Source of the DNA: Cytidiella melzeri
Lineage: Eukaryota; Basidiomycota; Agaricomycetes; Polyporales; Irpicaceae
DNA length: 64,000 nucleotides
Reading direction: 5' to 3'
Assembly: GCA_022592445.1 (NCBI GenBank)
Contig: JABYQR010000032.1
Span: 153,699-217,698 of the forward strand
Part shown: one piece after another, positions 20,334 to 33,808 of the stretch
Layout of the letters: each line of letters begins with the position of its first letter
Numbering within the stretch: the first letter of the stretch is position 1
Made by a program: the position numbers and the translations under genes
Notes under the pieces: model-generated
What the model saw: only the letters and a program-made list of their open reading frames with translations
Told to the model about the DNA's origin: nothing
The model's database searches: none

Positions 20334-21509
20334 CTCAAGACCTATATTTGCAGTCCACTGCGGACACGCAAGTCCAGCGGATGGACACTGACCTGGATAT
20401 GGTCAAAACGACCATCATCAATGTGGTCAACCAGATAAATCAGCTTCCCTTGTCTCAAGGACAAGGAGGATCCTCGCACCAGCCCAAGATTGGCGAACCT
20501 CCGGAGTTCAACAGCACTGACGGCAAGGTCAAGTTCAACAAGTGGTTGAACAAGATTTCTCTGTGGCTTGTCCACGAGAACGTTGCTACAGATAGGCAAC
20601 ATATTGCCGTCGCGATGAACCGGCTCTCAGGCGTGGCGGCTCAGTACATTGAGCCGTGGATCAAGAAGCTCACGAAGGGTCAGACGATTGGAACGTGGGA
20701 AGAGTTCGAAAATGAGCTCAAGGTACAATACGGTCAACGGCACGACAAGGAGGGCGCTCGAAAGGAGCTTAACGCCTTGTTCAACAATACGGATCTGGCG
20801 CACAAGAACTTTGTCAAGCATGCAGAACGCTTCCGTACGCTTGGCAGGCTTTCTGGATACGAGGACGACTTACTCATTCACAAGCTCAAGCATGTCATCA
20901 AGAAGGACATGAGGCTTGTCATGATTGGAAAAGATGAAAATCCAAATCCCTACCACATGGCCTCAATTCCTCAACCTCTTGCTCAACATTCACAAGAAGG
21001 TCTATCCGGAGAAAGCGCATGGCAAGATCTCCGCAAAGGAGAAGGATACGTCCACGCCAATGGACGTGGACGCTGCGGACAAAAAGAAAAAGAAGAACGA
21101 GAAGCGGAACAAGGGCAAGGGCAAAGAGGTGAACTCGACTGAAAAGTTGAAGAAGTTCTGCTACATCCACAAGTCGAAAGGACATAATACGGATAAGTGC
21201 AACCTCAACAGCCTAAAGAAGAAGCCCAATGACAAGAAGAAGGAAGTGAAGAAGGATGGCAAGTCTTCGGCGCCGAAGAGGATTTGGGCAGCAGATGGCA
21301 AGGACTCAGGAACGGACAGCGAGGCCGAAGCCCCTAAGGCTTCGTCGTCAAAAACAAAAAACGTAAATACCGCGCGCCTAGAGTTGGCGGCTCATATTGA
21401 GGAGGTTCCAACGGAAGATGATGAACCTTCAACTCCTCACCTGTCCCCTGACAAGGGTAAAGGGAAAAAGCCGACCAAGGGCAAGGATTTTTTCCGAAGC
21501 ATAATGTGA
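20334..21509 (+). pseudogene. Gypsy copy 2 gag, 5'-truncated and frameshifted
   Basis: Homology to copy 1 gag begins around 20,320 (CTCAAGACCT), in the middle of the protein, just after the LTR end. The core is kept: EPPEFNSTDGKVKFNKWLN, HENVATDRQ, GQTIGTWEEFENELK, FVKHAERFRTLGRLSGY. Near 20,941 two extra bases (AATCCAAATCCC) shift the frame to a second open segment, which carries the Lys-rich tail and FCYIHKSKGHNTDKC. Near 21,492 a T-run one base shorter than in copy 1 shifts it again before protease. The sequence is richer in CG than copy 1 gag. Confidence 0.88.
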
Positions 21510-24500
21510 CTCCCTGTGAACATGAATGCTTAGGCCCTGATACCCTCGATCTTTGTACCGTAGATACTGTCAAAAATGTAGCACGTTCAAAGAATTCATT
21601 TTTTCTACCAGTTACAATTTGGGTTTACAGAAAAAAAGTGCAGGTCAAAGCTCTGGTAGATTCAGGAGCCACAACCATGTTCATCAGTAAGTCAGTGGTT
21701 GAAAGTAACAATTTGGTAACAAATCAACTGGCATCACCGTTTAACGTCATCAACGTTGATGGTACTCCCAATAAAGATGGTCAAATCACTCATGCAGTAC
21801 GTGCATACCTAGAAATAAGTTTGCACAGAGCAAGACAACACATGCTTGTTACTTATCTTGGTAGTAAACAAATGATTATTGGGATTACCTTCTTACGCCG
21901 CCACAATCCGGAGATAGATTGGGCAAATGGCGAGTGGAGATTTACCAGATGTCCTGAACTTTGTGCCCCAAGAGCTCGTAAAAACATCACTGTAAATCAA
22001 GAAGAGATTGATGAGCTTGAGTTACCTGAGGGACGTTCGGTGTCAGACAACCTGGACGGAATAGGAAGTGTTGACCCGGACAACCCTCACATCCACTGGA
22101 TCGACTTAGACAATCCAGAAGACCAAGAAATAGCAGAAATAATCGCTGAACTTTCTGGAAAGGAAGATGAGGGCTTTGAAGACGGCTTTGACAAACAAGA
22201 ATCCGTCAATTGGAAGCCATTAGTACCAAAATATCTATGGGAATTTGGTGACGTCTTTTCAAAGAAAAAGTCAGAATGCATGCCGTCACGCAAACCATAC
22301 AATCACACGATCAAATTTGAGGAAGGTGCCTCCCTTCCCAAAGTGGCTAAACTATACCTGCTGTCTCCAATGGAAAAGAATTCTCTAGATCAATGGATTG
22401 AAGAGGAACTCCGAAAAAGTTACATCCACAAATCGAAAAGTCCAATGGCAGCACCTGTGTTCTTTGTCAGGAAGAAAGATGGCTTGTTGCACCTTGTGCA
22501 AGATTACCAAAAACTGAACGACATCACGGTGAAAAACCGGTATCCCATACCTCGCATCAACAACTCAATCAACTTGTTAAGCAAGGCTAAGGTCTTCTCA
22601 AAGATTGATCTTAGATGGGGATACAATAACGTTTGCATCCAAAAGGGTGATGAATGGAAGATGGTGTTCATCACACACCGCGGCCTTTGCAAAGCCAAGG
22701 TGATGTATTTCAGTTTCAGCAACGCACCTGCAACGTTCCAAGCCATGATGAATGAAATTCTGAGTGATTTAATCTTAGAAGGACATGTCATGGTGTATCT
22801 CGACAACATCCTCATCTTCACAGAGGACAAGAAGGAAAACCGTTGCATCACACAGGAAGTGCTCAAGCGTCTACGCAAGAATGATCTAATTGCCAAACCG
22901 GAAAAGTGCTCTTTTGAAAAAGATTGCATTGAGTACCTAGGCATGATCATTTCTCATGGATACATCGAGATGGATCCAGCCAAACTCACCGGAGTTACTG
23001 AGTGGCCGCGACCTGAAAAGGTTAAGCAAGTCCAAGCCTTCTTAGGCTTTGCCAACTTCTATCAGCATTTCATTAAGGACTTTGCTAAACATGCAAAACT
23101 GCTCACTATTCTGACAAAGAAGGACCAATCCTGGATCTGGAAAGATGCTCAGGAACAGGCCTTCCAAAGTCTGAAACAGGCTTTTACATCAGCACCCATT
23201 CTGAGGATACCAGATGACAAAAACCCTTTCTGTCTGGAAACAGATGCTAGCAACTTTGCTACAGGAGCAGTACTATCACAACTGGATCCAGCTGACAAGC
23301 TGTGGCATCCAGTGGCCTTCTTCTCTAAATCACTCAACGTCCATGAACGTAACTATGAGATATACAATAAAGAGTTGTTGGCTATTATCCGCGCCCTGGA
23401 AGAGTATTGTCAACATCTGGAGGGACATCCGATTGCCGTAGAAATATGGTCGGATCACCAAAACCTGACATATTGCAGGAATGCCCAGAAGCTGACTCGG
23501 AGACAAGCACAATGGGCGTTATTCCTCACGCGATTTAATTTTGTGCTCTGGCACAAACCTGGAAAGACCATGCTTACCGCAGATCCTCTGTCCAGGAGGC
23601 CAGATCATGAAGAGGGGGTAGATTCCAATAACGAGGACAAAATTCTCCTTAAACCCGAGATTTTTGCCATCTCTGCTATCGAAAACTCTCATGACTTGCC
23701 TATCAACAACAATGAAATTGTAAGACGGGTCAAGGAAGCACTCATGAACGACGAAGTTACCAAGGACTATCAGCAGTTACTTAACTCTGGTCCTAGGGAG
23801 TTCAAGAAATCACTAGAGGAATGGAATTTTGAGAATGGATTACTCCTATACCGTGTAAAAGTCTACATCTCCAAAGATCAGAAATTAGATCTGAGACGCC
23901 AAATTATCCAGATACATCATGATCTACCTTCTGCTGGACATCCTGGCAGATGGAAAACGTACGAACTGATCTCGAGAAACTACTGGTGGCCAGGTTTAAC
24001 CACTGATGTCAAGAAATATGTGACAGGCTGTGACACATGTCAGCGGATGAAGACTCGTCCGCAACAGCCTTACGGACCACTCATCCCTAATCTGGTCCCG
24101 GCCAAACCATGGAATATCATGACTGTCAGCTTGAGTAGTCAGTTACCGGAGTCTGATGGCTTCAATGCTATCTGCGTAGTCGTAGACCGCCTTACTAAAA
24201 GGGCGCACTTCTTCCCTATTGTAAATGAGTTCTCGGCAAAAGATCTTGCAGCTCTACTCTATGAGAGAGTCTGGACCCTTCACGGGTTACCTTTGCAAAT
24301 CATTTCCGACCGAGGTCCACAATTTGCAGCAGATTTATTCCAGGAATGGTGTAAAATGCTAGGGATAGAATCTACGATGACTACCGCATATCATCCGCAA
24401 ACTGATGGTCAAACTGAACGAGTTAATCAGGCGCTCGAACAGTACCTGCGTTGTTACGTTGATCAACTACATGACAACTGGGCTAGACTGCTCAGCTCGG

Positions 24501-24709
24501 CTGAGTTTGCATACAACAATGCAGCGCACGAGGGAACCAAGCACTTGCCTTTCTACCTCGAATACGGCAGACACCCTACAGCTGGTCCAACGCTCACTAA
24601 GGACCTGAAAAGGTCTGACATGAATGACATCATGTGGAACCGCTTGCAAGCTCAAGAGCATGCTCAAGCGGCGTTACAACTTGCGGCTGAACACATGAAA
24701 TGGTACTGA
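21506..24709 (+). pseudogene. Gypsy copy 2 pol: protease, RT, RNase H, integrase
   Basis: A 1,067-codon open frame with protease (DSGATTMFIS), RT (active site again YLDN), RNase H, the HHCC domain and a nearly full integrase core: VSLSSQLPESDGFNAICVVV with the first catalytic-domain region, ISDRGPQFAADLF with the second Asp, and AYHPQTDGQTERVNQ with the Glu. It ends at AAEHMKWY at ~24,708, before the C-terminal integrase domain and any chromodomain, so the 3' end and LTR are missing. From about 22,030 to 24,060 the DNA appears identical to copy 1 in inverted orientation. The altered RT active site predicts it cannot move itself. Confidence 0.92.
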
Positions 24710-25058
24710 GGGTGGATAAGGTGGCGAAGAAAGCAGGGAGAGATTCACTTATCCGGCTCTCACTGTTGTAGGGTAGATAAGTGTTGCAGGGTGCATCAGG
24801 AGAGACATCGTCCCCCCACAGGTCTGCGTCTTCCTCTATAGGAAGTGAACCGGGAGGGTGGGGCTGAGGGGGCTGCGAGGTGTGGCTGACTGGGGTGTTT
24901 TGCAAAGGGTCATAATATGCTACAGTAAGTGCCTCTGGAGGCTGCAGCTGATTGAACTCAGCTTGACAATCCATTGGCGGGGGGGGGGGGGCAAGATAAT
25001 CCAACAATTGTTGAAAAGGAGGTAAGACCATGTCAACAACTGATATGTCACCAGACAT
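24630..25058 (-). CDS. Pro-rich hypothetical protein truncated by Gypsy copy 2
   Basis: From ATG at 25,058 the frame gives MSGDISVVDMVLPPFQQLL, a polyproline run coded by 13 consecutive C (13 G on the plus strand, 24,979-24,991), an acidic stretch (IEEDADLWGDDVSPDAP) and a Ser/Leu-rich part. From about 24,708 onward it reads antisense through the Gypsy integrase sequence, so the stop at 24,630 is not the original one. Gypsy copy 2 therefore appears to have landed in, or recombined into, this gene. Family unknown. Confidence 0.4.
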   Translation of the reverse strand: MSGDISVVDMVLPPFQQLLDYLAPPPPPMDCQAEFNQLQPPEALTVAYYDPLQNTPVSHTSQPPQPHPPGSLPIEEDADLWGDDVSPDAPCNTYLPYNSESRISESLPAFFATLSTLSTISCVQPQVVTPLEHALELASGST

Positions 25059-25405
25059 GATGTGTTAGAGAGGGGATCGAAACTCTAAGAGACAGGCAAA
25101 TAACACGTGTTTAAGGAATATTGGTGTGTATAGATGAAGTTTAAGGGGAACTCGAGCGAGTTCAGGGGAATGGGAAGGGGGATGGTGGCGAGGGAGGCGT
25201 TATGCTTGAGCGTGGGAACTTTCCAGATGGTGGTGGTACGGGTTCAACTAGTGGTGAAAGGCTACAATTCAAGATATACCTACTGTTGAGAACAAGTGTC
25301 CAAATTTAAAGTACAAGAAAATTCACAACACTGTCTCGAACTTCGGACGTTAAGTATGAATACATTGTGCAACCTAATATCGTCTTGCTGTTGTTGCCCG
25401 AGGCC

Positions 25406-27541
25406 CTACAACTTTGGCTGTGCAGCGTGTCGTTGCTCGTACTGGTCCTGCAAGACTCGACGCAGGACCTTCCCGGTAGGTGACTTTGGAATCTGGGAAA
25501 TTATCAAACTGTCAACATGCGTTTAACGAGGACCATACACGAAATTCACCTGATCAACGATTTCAAAACCGCCTCTCAACCACTTATACTTGCTCAGATT
25601 CTTTTTGACCCATCGGTCAAGGGCCTCAATCGTCTCTCTTGTTCCACGCGACTTGCCTGTCTCGCTCAATACAATCCACGCGCGCGGGTTCTTCTCGTCG
25701 CTCGTACGACCGCCAGTGACACCTGCGACACAGACGTCTTTTATGAGCTTCTCGGGTTCAGCAAGCAGCGTCTCCTCGACCTCAGTCGGCGAGACTTGCA
25801 TGCTGGCTACTTTGAGCGTATCTTTAGCGCGATCGACGAAACTACCCGAAATGAGTCAGCACCACTGGCAGAAGCAAGCTCAAAGAAGAAGACAGAACTC
25901 ACAACAGTCGCCCTTCCTTGTCAACCTTGAAGTGGTCACCAGTATGCAGCCATCCATCCACGAACGTCTCCCTCGTGGCCTTTTCGTTCTTCCAGTACCC
26001 CAACGCGACGTTCTCTCCGCGCACCCACAACTCGCCAGGCTCGTCGTAATCCGCTTCAGACCCGTCCGCACGGACGATTCTACCTTCCATCCCTGCGATG
26101 AGGATACCGGCAGAGCCGCGTTTGGGCTCATATCCTCCGAGGATGCCGGGGAGGGCTTGGCGGGCGGCGCTGAGGGTTTGTTCGGACATTCCGTAACCTA
26201 TGATACAAGCAACGTTGTATAAACGAGGGGTTGGATATCTCGATGGGGAAGCCACGGTTAGTACATACCTTCGCCAACCATTGGTGCATTTTTTGCGTAT
26301 TTCAAAAGCATCTGTCCAAGCACGGGTGGAAGATGAGCTGCGCCGCTGCCTACGGAAGAGACGGAGCTCCAGTCAATCTTTTTGACGAGTGGGTGATGCA
26401 CTATCTGATGGATGGCGGAGGGAATAAAGTAGATCCAGTTCACGTGATATCTACGCTCAAGCGAGGTTGTAAGACGAACGGCAGAGGATGCATCAAGGTG
26501 TGTTGACGCACTTGGGTATGGAACGAAGGACAAGCTCCGTGTCCCATTTCGGTAGGACGAGGTACGTGTTAGGAACATTGAAGAATCTGAAGCATGCCGT
26601 ATGCAACCCGTATGTATGGTAGAACGGGAGGAAGAGCATGTGCACCGTAGGTTTGGTAGGTGGTACGGGCTAGGCAAACGATGAATGCAACATCGGACGC
26701 GTTACTAAGAAGGTTTCTTACTGGATACACTTTATCTTCTTCTTCTCTTTGTATAACTTGAGTAAACATTAGGGCCCAGAGATTACCGTGAGAGATCATA
26801 ACCCCTAAAGGCGATTACTGTCAGTCTATCAGTCGATTTGAGGACGCTCAAAGAGGACCTTTTGGTAGGCCAGTGGTTCCACTCGAAAATACCAGATAAG
26901 CTAGCGTTGCCTTGGTTGCTGGTCTAATCGGAACTCTAGGGATTCCGCGGGATTTCGCGTAGTCTACAAGATCTTGGAAGCTCTGCTTGCCATCTACCTT
27001 GCCTTCTAGAATGTAGATACAGTCGTCCGGAAGCCCTACCTCTTTAGCGGCGGCGAGGGCATTTGGGAGGAGCGACGGCTGCACAAACAATTTCGTCGGT
27101 CTGCAAGTACGCAATGCGTGCGCAAGCTCAAAGGCTGTGCCATAAGCCGAGTAGAGTGCCATGGGGGTGGTGATAATTAATAGCGAGTGCACGAGGGCAA
27201 CAAAGTCCTGTCATGGGCAGTGTGAGGTTACAGCACACCACGAAGGGCACTGTAAGGAGACTGACCATGCAGTTGTGGCTGTATATGCCTATCATGTCGC
27301 CACCTTGAGCACTCAGTCCGAGCCCGCCTTGGGAGATTGGTGCGCCGAGAGCGGTAGCCCCATCCCTGATGAGCTCTTTATGCTCGTAGAAGGTGCGTTT
27401 GCGACCTGAGACAATGTCGATGTATAGGGCATGATCTGGTGTCGGTTCCCCGGTTGGAGTTGGGGAGTTGAACAAGAGCTCGTAAATGTTGGCGTTGGGG
27501 ACTGGCGGGGGAGACGGGAACTTGGAGGCAAAGTAGACCAT
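25406..27541 (-). CDS. AMP-dependent acyl-CoA synthetase (4-coumarate:CoA ligase-like)
   Basis: Seven exons from ATG 27,541 to TAG 25,406-25,408; every intron has GT-AG ends and phases agree (one donor is the weaker GTCAGT). The enzyme adenylates a carboxylic acid with ATP, then forms the CoA thioester. Motifs in order: the P-loop AYLVFSSGTTGLPKGVMISH, the FFLPFYHTYG-type block, GAAHLPP, GEGYGMSE, GELWVRGENVALGYW, GWLHTGD, FVDRAKDTLKV and the catalytic-lysine motif PKSPTGKVLRR. Length is about 560 aa, normal for the family. The end, AAQPKL, resembles a weak peroxisomal PTS1 tail, so a peroxisomal site is possible. It shares a ~720-bp divergent upstream region with the peroxiredoxin gene. The acid substrate cannot be told from motifs. 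Confidence 0.93.
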
Positions 27542-28264
27542 GGCTGCTGCGGGGGTGGGGGGAGAGCAAGCTGGGGGATAGAAGGAAAGAGGGGCCGGGT
27601 GGCATTATATACTTTGAACAACCGCAACCGGTTATAACATGCTAATAGCTCTGACTATCATCCTGTCAGCTGGTACACGACGGAGCGTGTTCAATCGCGC
27701 GCTGGCCTCTTCCGCAGGGTCAGACGCGACGTCGTCTCCTTGCGGGATTCTGCTCACCATGAATACCTAGCCGAACATCTTCAAGCTGGATGTCGTTCGA
27801 GGTAGCAGTCGGTGCTGTTGTACGTCGAGAGCGGCGAAGGACAGTGATCATTATTCATGACCAGCACTCTAAACCGGTTACGCCGGGACTCGTTTCTTGG
27901 CCGGGTACGAGCAACTTCTCTCATGAGCAGGCTGCACCGTGACACAACAACTTGAACATAGGATGCAACTTGAAGCTCTCCAGGCTGGCTTTGAACGAGC
28001 AATGACATGGACAGCACAGACAAACGAGGTTGAATTCATCTCAAACCACATTACGAGTATACTGCTCACCTGGTCTGCTTCCTCGCTGTCCGGGTGCATC
28101 CAGGCTGTTCCACAAAAACATGTCCCATCCCCGAGCCTGCTTTCTTCTTTTTCCCATAAAAAGCAGTTGACCGCAGTCAACACGCTGGAACTGCACCTCC
28201 TCCTCGTTCTCCTACCTACTACACTCACCAGCATCCTCCACTTTGAACAGTACCGTTCGCTACC
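27542..28264. promoter_or_regulatory. divergent intergenic region, acyl-CoA synthetase / peroxiredoxin
   Basis: The two genes are transcribed away from each other across these 723 bp. The side next to the peroxiredoxin start is C/T-rich (CTCCTCCTCGTTCTCC near 28,196-28,211), typical of basidiomycete core promoters. The AT-rich pocket TATATACT near 27,607 could serve the synthetase gene. Open frames here are antisense noise. Confidence 0.45.
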
Positions 28265-29102
28265 ATGGGTCGTCAGCACGCTCTCGTTGGGAAGGAGGCA
28301 CCTGAGATCTCTCTCCCCAATTACGATGGCCAAACGTTCACTATGAACCCGGGCAGCGAGGGCGTACCCGTCGCGCTCTTCTTCTATCCCAAGTCGGGTA
28401 AGTAATCATCAATGCCGCTTCTCAAATATTTGCACTCTGATGCCCTTTATGCAGGCACGTACGGATGCACAAAGGAAGCCTGTGAATTCAGGGATGCTCT
28501 TGTCGGTGAGTGCAAATGCGCCAAGTCTAAAAACCATATCAGAGCCACAAGTAATCGACGCGTATGCTGAAAAACAACCGTCCACCAGGGAAAGAAACTT
28601 TCAAGACGACCAAAGCTCAGGTCGTCGGTGTCAGCTCAGATCCTGTCGAGAAGCAGAAGGAGTTTGTTGAGAAGCAAAAGTTGACAGTCAGTTCTCATTG
28701 AAATATTCTTCGCTGTGTGATATATTCATCATTGTTCTTCAGTACCCCGTCCTCAGCGACTCCAAAGGCGAAGCTCGCAAAGCGTATAAAGTCGGTAAAG
28801 GCTTGCTAGGTCTTGCCGATGCCCGAGTCACTTTCATCATCGACTCGAAGGGCATTGTGAGGTGTGTGCTACTATCAATCAATCACTTTTATCCCTCACA
28901 AACATGTTTGCTCAGGGACGCTCTTGACGCCACACTCAACTATGGCGCACACGTCAAGTTTGTGAACAAGTGGCTGGAGAAGCTGGAGGCTGAGACAAAA
29001 CAACCCGCCGCTGAGGCTCCCACTCTTCCTGCTGAGAGCGAAGTCGCAGCCCCAGCCCCGAAGGATGAGTTGGCCGCTGCTGCTGCTGCCGTGCAGGCTT
29101 AA
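28265..29102 (+). CDS. PrxQ/BCP-type peroxiredoxin
   Basis: Exons 28,265-28,397, 28,456-28,505, 28,589-28,686, 28,743-28,861 and 28,916-29,102, all GT-AG with matching phases. It reduces hydrogen peroxide and organic hydroperoxides using a cysteine thiol and is recycled by thioredoxin. The core reads VPVALFFYPKSGTYGCTKEA: TYGC carries the peroxidatic Cys, and the next Cys five residues on (KEACEFRD) is the usual PrxQ resolving Cys. VVGVSSDPVEKQKEFV and YPVLSDSKGEARKAYKVGKG follow, then FIIDSKGIVRDALDATLNY. A ~45-residue Ala/Pro/Glu-rich tail (PAAEAPTLPAESEVAAPAP) extends beyond the usual end. It is a nuclear/cytosolic Dot5-like enzyme by family; the location is inferred. Confidence 0.93.
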
Positions 29103-29767
29103 GCCAGCGGACCCTGGTGCCGATTTAGCCGTCTTCAACTCCAAGTCCATTCACCTTTCTGAGCCTGATACCCACGGTGTCTCATTCTTTTTTGGGAAAG
29201 GATCTACGATGTAATACGTTATACCCTCTTCACGAATCGCTGATTTCTGGACAGAGTCTGATGTCGTTGACCTGGCTGAGTATGGACGAAGCGGTCGGAG
29301 GTACCGAGCGTTTGCTGCTCATGGCTCTCCTTGCTGTGGTCTTTGTGCAGAACGCGTCGACGAGACGGTCAGTATATACTCACCGAAGCTGACATGTCCG
29401 GAGGTGATTCTTGCTCTCGGTGCCAATCACAACTGGCTGCGGTTTGCAATATTCGGTGAAACAGGTACCTGGTATCCTGAACATGACGGGCCATATGTGA
29501 GCTACATATATGTTCTCTGGATGTCGCACTGTCGTAAACTCTGAAATAAAATGTAATTCGTTCAGTCTTGTCGGCGCGATCACCGCTTGGGCGCCAATAT
29601 TAGCTCTCACGATCACTAGTCATCATGCTTCTGAAATCGGCGCGTGCCACAGAGTACATCATGGTATATCTACCAGCAATTGCTAGCATTTCTCATGTAG
29701 ACCACGAGCAACTCTCGTCTTTCCACGGTTTCATAGCCCTCACCCACCGCCCCGCTAGCATTCGAGA
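29103..29767 (+). other. intergenic, peroxiredoxin 3' region and dienelactone hydrolase promoter
   Basis: No gene is seen. Frames on both strands are short and lack splice structure. The last ~120 bp before 29,768 are CT-rich, as in the other promoters here. Confidence 0.4.
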
Positions 29768-30888
29768 ATGGCAAGCTGCCCGCAGTGCACCCAAGGCTTC
29801 GTTCTCGACGGAGAGCCACAAGGCACCATCATGGTGGACGGAGCGTACTTCCACGCTGCTCCTCCCACCGAAACAACAGACACTACCTCGCCCTCGCGTG
29901 CCGTTGTGCTCCTGACGGACATCTTTGGGCTTCCTCTCAAGAACTCCAAGCTCATCGCAGATGCTTTATCGAAGCAGCTCGGCTGCGACGTCTGGGTCCC
30001 AGATGTCTTTGCCGGTGCGTAACTATACTTTCTCTTGTCGGCTCAAATTCTGAACAAAGCGGACTCGTGTGGTTTCGTGCAATTGTAGGTCATCCCCCAG
30101 TGGCAGAGGCAGAGCTGGAGCCTCTTATGCCCCAGAGACCGGGTGAAAAAATGACCTGGACCAACAGGCTGCGCTTTGTGCTGCTTGCACTACCGCGTAT
30201 CTTCAGGTTTATAGCCGTCCGGCCTGCCGTCGTAGATCCGCGAGTTGTCGCCGTAAGCACTCTCTGAGAATTTTGTCACCTGTGGAGACCAATACCCTTG
30301 CACTAGTTCACAAAGAAGCTGAGGGAGGAGAAGAAGTACGCCAAGATCGGTGCCGTAGGGTACGTTTTTGAATTCTCGGTATCGGCGCGGTTACTTACGC
30401 ATAACTCTTTTGTGCAGATACTGCTTCGGAGGATCTATATGTATTCGCACAGGGTCTCTGGGCATCTTTGACTCGCTCGTCATTGCTCACCCCGGTGGCT
30501 GCACCCTTGATCAAATTAAAGCGATCAACATTCCCTCCGCCTGGGTCATGGCCGAAGGTATACATAACCTGTCACTTCACGTTAACCTCAGAGATGCTGA
30601 CAAAATGTCTTTTGGCCAGAGGATATGGCCTTCAGCAAAGAGTTGCGACACCAGGCGGAAGCTTCGTTCGCTGCGCGGAAGGACAAGCCCGAGTATGTCG
30701 ATTATGAGTTTAAGGATTACAAAGGTACGTCAACTATTTTGGACGTGTCCATCAAGCTCACGACGCGCCGTTCCTTAGGCACCGTCCATGGTTTCGCAGC
30801 CCGTCCCAACTTGAGCATTCCCGGGGTCGCTGAGGCGTTCAAGGGCTCTGTGGAGCAGACCGTGGCGTGGTTCAAGAAGACCCTGTAG
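29768..30888 (+). CDS. dienelactone hydrolase family protein
   Basis: Exon 1 is 29,768-30,010 (MASCPQCTQGFVLDGEPQG). Further exons begin near 30,090, 30,310, 30,420, 30,622 and 30,780, with the stop TAG at 30,886-30,888. Intron ends are GT-AG throughout (donors GTGCGT, GTAAGC, GTACGT, GTATAC, GTACGT). An alpha/beta hydrolase of the DLH family: AVVLLTDIFGLPLKNSK near the start, the nucleophile motif GYCFGGS with catalytic Cys, HPGGCTLDQI after it, and the catalytic His in TVHGFAARP near the C-terminus. In bacteria the family opens dienelactones from chlorocatechol; fungal relatives (AIM2-like) are mostly uncharacterised. About 250 aa, normal size. Substrate unknown. Confidence 0.9.
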
Positions 30889-31227
30889 TGGCAAACCGGA
30901 AATTTGACTAGTTCTTGGATTTAGGACATACTTTACCTGCGTTTCATCGTTGTAATTTGGATATACCTTGCGATGCGGAAATGACACATGCGTTCCAGTA
31001 ATTGTACTTCCCGTCGTATCGGCAGTGCATGAATACGGAAGTAGATATGACTGCGACACAGTGGTGGAGCTTGGGAAGCTGTAACAATAGCCTCAGGCCT
31101 TTAGAGCAAGCACACCAGGAATCAGTCGTGCGGAAATGGGTGTGACGGGTGCGTTTAACGTTGGTGTTTGGTGCATTAATGGGACTATATCCATATAGAC
31201 AATTAAATATCATATGCATGCACTGGT
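30889..31227. other. convergent intergenic region (DLH and TIM9 3' ends)
   Basis: Both neighbours end into this 339-bp interval. No third gene is seen. AT-rich segments near 31,190-31,215 could serve 3'-end formation on either strand. Confidence 0.4.
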
Positions 31228-31683
31228 CTATTTTCCTGAACCGCCCATCATTTCTGGAAAAAAAGGAAAGTGGTCAGTACGAAATTGGTCGTACCGAGTA
31301 AGGGCGCACCAGCATTCTGCTCTGCAAACCTCGCTCCTATACGCTCGGAATGTTTCAGAAACTTGTCTGTGCAGTTCATCACGCATTGTTCCTACGATGA
31401 CGGACGAGTGCGCTGGTCAGTGCCCCCGTAGGCGATGCGAGTAAAAGGAAAGTGCGCCGGCAACTCGCCTCCTTTGACGACAGCGCTTTTGAGGTAAAGT
31501 CATTGCAACATGACGTGAAGCATTTCTCTACGAGATTAGAGTACATGCGGAGGAAGTCTTGCATCTGGAGGCGTTTATTAAGGTATAGCTGTGAAGTCGA
31601 GTCCTGGGTGCACACACCTGCTTCTTCTCGATGATCCTGTTCACGTGGGCCTGCTCGGCGGGGTTCATCTGCGACAAGTCCAT
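31228..31683 (-). CDS. TIM9: mitochondrial inner-membrane import chaperone Tim9
   Basis: Four small exons rebuilt by eye: 31,683-31,618, 31,564-31,469, 31,391-31,310 and 31,253-31,228, together 270 nt for 89 aa. The protein begins [20 protein letters not shown] and has the twin CX3C motifs CFTSC and CVMNC, spaced as in small Tims, then [20 protein letters not shown] and the tail MMGGSGK. Tim9 works with Tim10 as a hexameric chaperone in the intermembrane space, carrying hydrophobic carrier proteins to TIM22. Introns 1 and 3 are GT-AG. Intron 2 (31,468-31,392) starts GCGAGT and ends TCGTAG, a GC-AG intron; only this join gives the conserved KEEQC. An in-frame ATG nine codons upstream exists, but family length favours the chosen start. 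Confidence 0.95.
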
Positions 31684-32202
31684 ATTGTTTTCTGTAAAGC
31701 TAGTGGACAATAGGACGCGTATAGGAGGTTGATGAGACGAGGAGGAAGGAGAGAGCTGGCAGCGACCATGGCCGTGATTAGACGCGCGATGATCGGCAGT
31801 CCACGTGGGAGCACGTGGCTACCACTCAAAAGTCGGCTAGACGCATGTTATTGATGGGGCTCGAATGAGTTCAGATCCTCAACTCGAGTCAAAAGTTCCT
31901 CTTGCACCCTAACCACCACCTCAAAAGCCTGCATCGGGGCACCCATTTGTCTGTTACATCTCTGCAATCTGCACTGACAATGGTATTCTGATCCCGTGCA
32001 TGGCAGAACACCAGCTAGAGGCAACTCGTTTTTGCCGGATCAGGCCCTTTCACACACTAGATCTATAGAATTCTAGCTGGCCAGCGCGAGGCAACAAAAC
32101 AGGCCCCAGTAGTGCGTGTATAAATCATTCCATGTTTTCTACAGGTCGCTAACAGCACAACTTGCCTCTCACCACTTTCCCTCCTCAGTGTCCGACTTAA
32201 AC
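31684..32202. promoter_or_regulatory. divergent intergenic region, TIM9 / DAHP synthase
   Basis: The two genes diverge across this 519-bp interval. A TATA-like GTGTATAAATC lies at ~32,116, about 85 bp before the DAHP synthase start. No other gene is seen. Confidence 0.4.
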
Positions 32203-33718
<1,516 letters not shown>

Positions 33719-33808
33719 AATCAATGCACGTTGATCATGAAGTTTGTCAAGACCCTTAATAGAAGGACTCTAATCTTTCTTGTTTGCTTTGGATGGCGCC
33801 ACGGTAAT

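Noticed and set aside
27878..28346. Overlapping frames on both strands upstream of the peroxiredoxin
   Set aside because: They have no splice structure or motif and cover the promoter and first exon of a clear gene.
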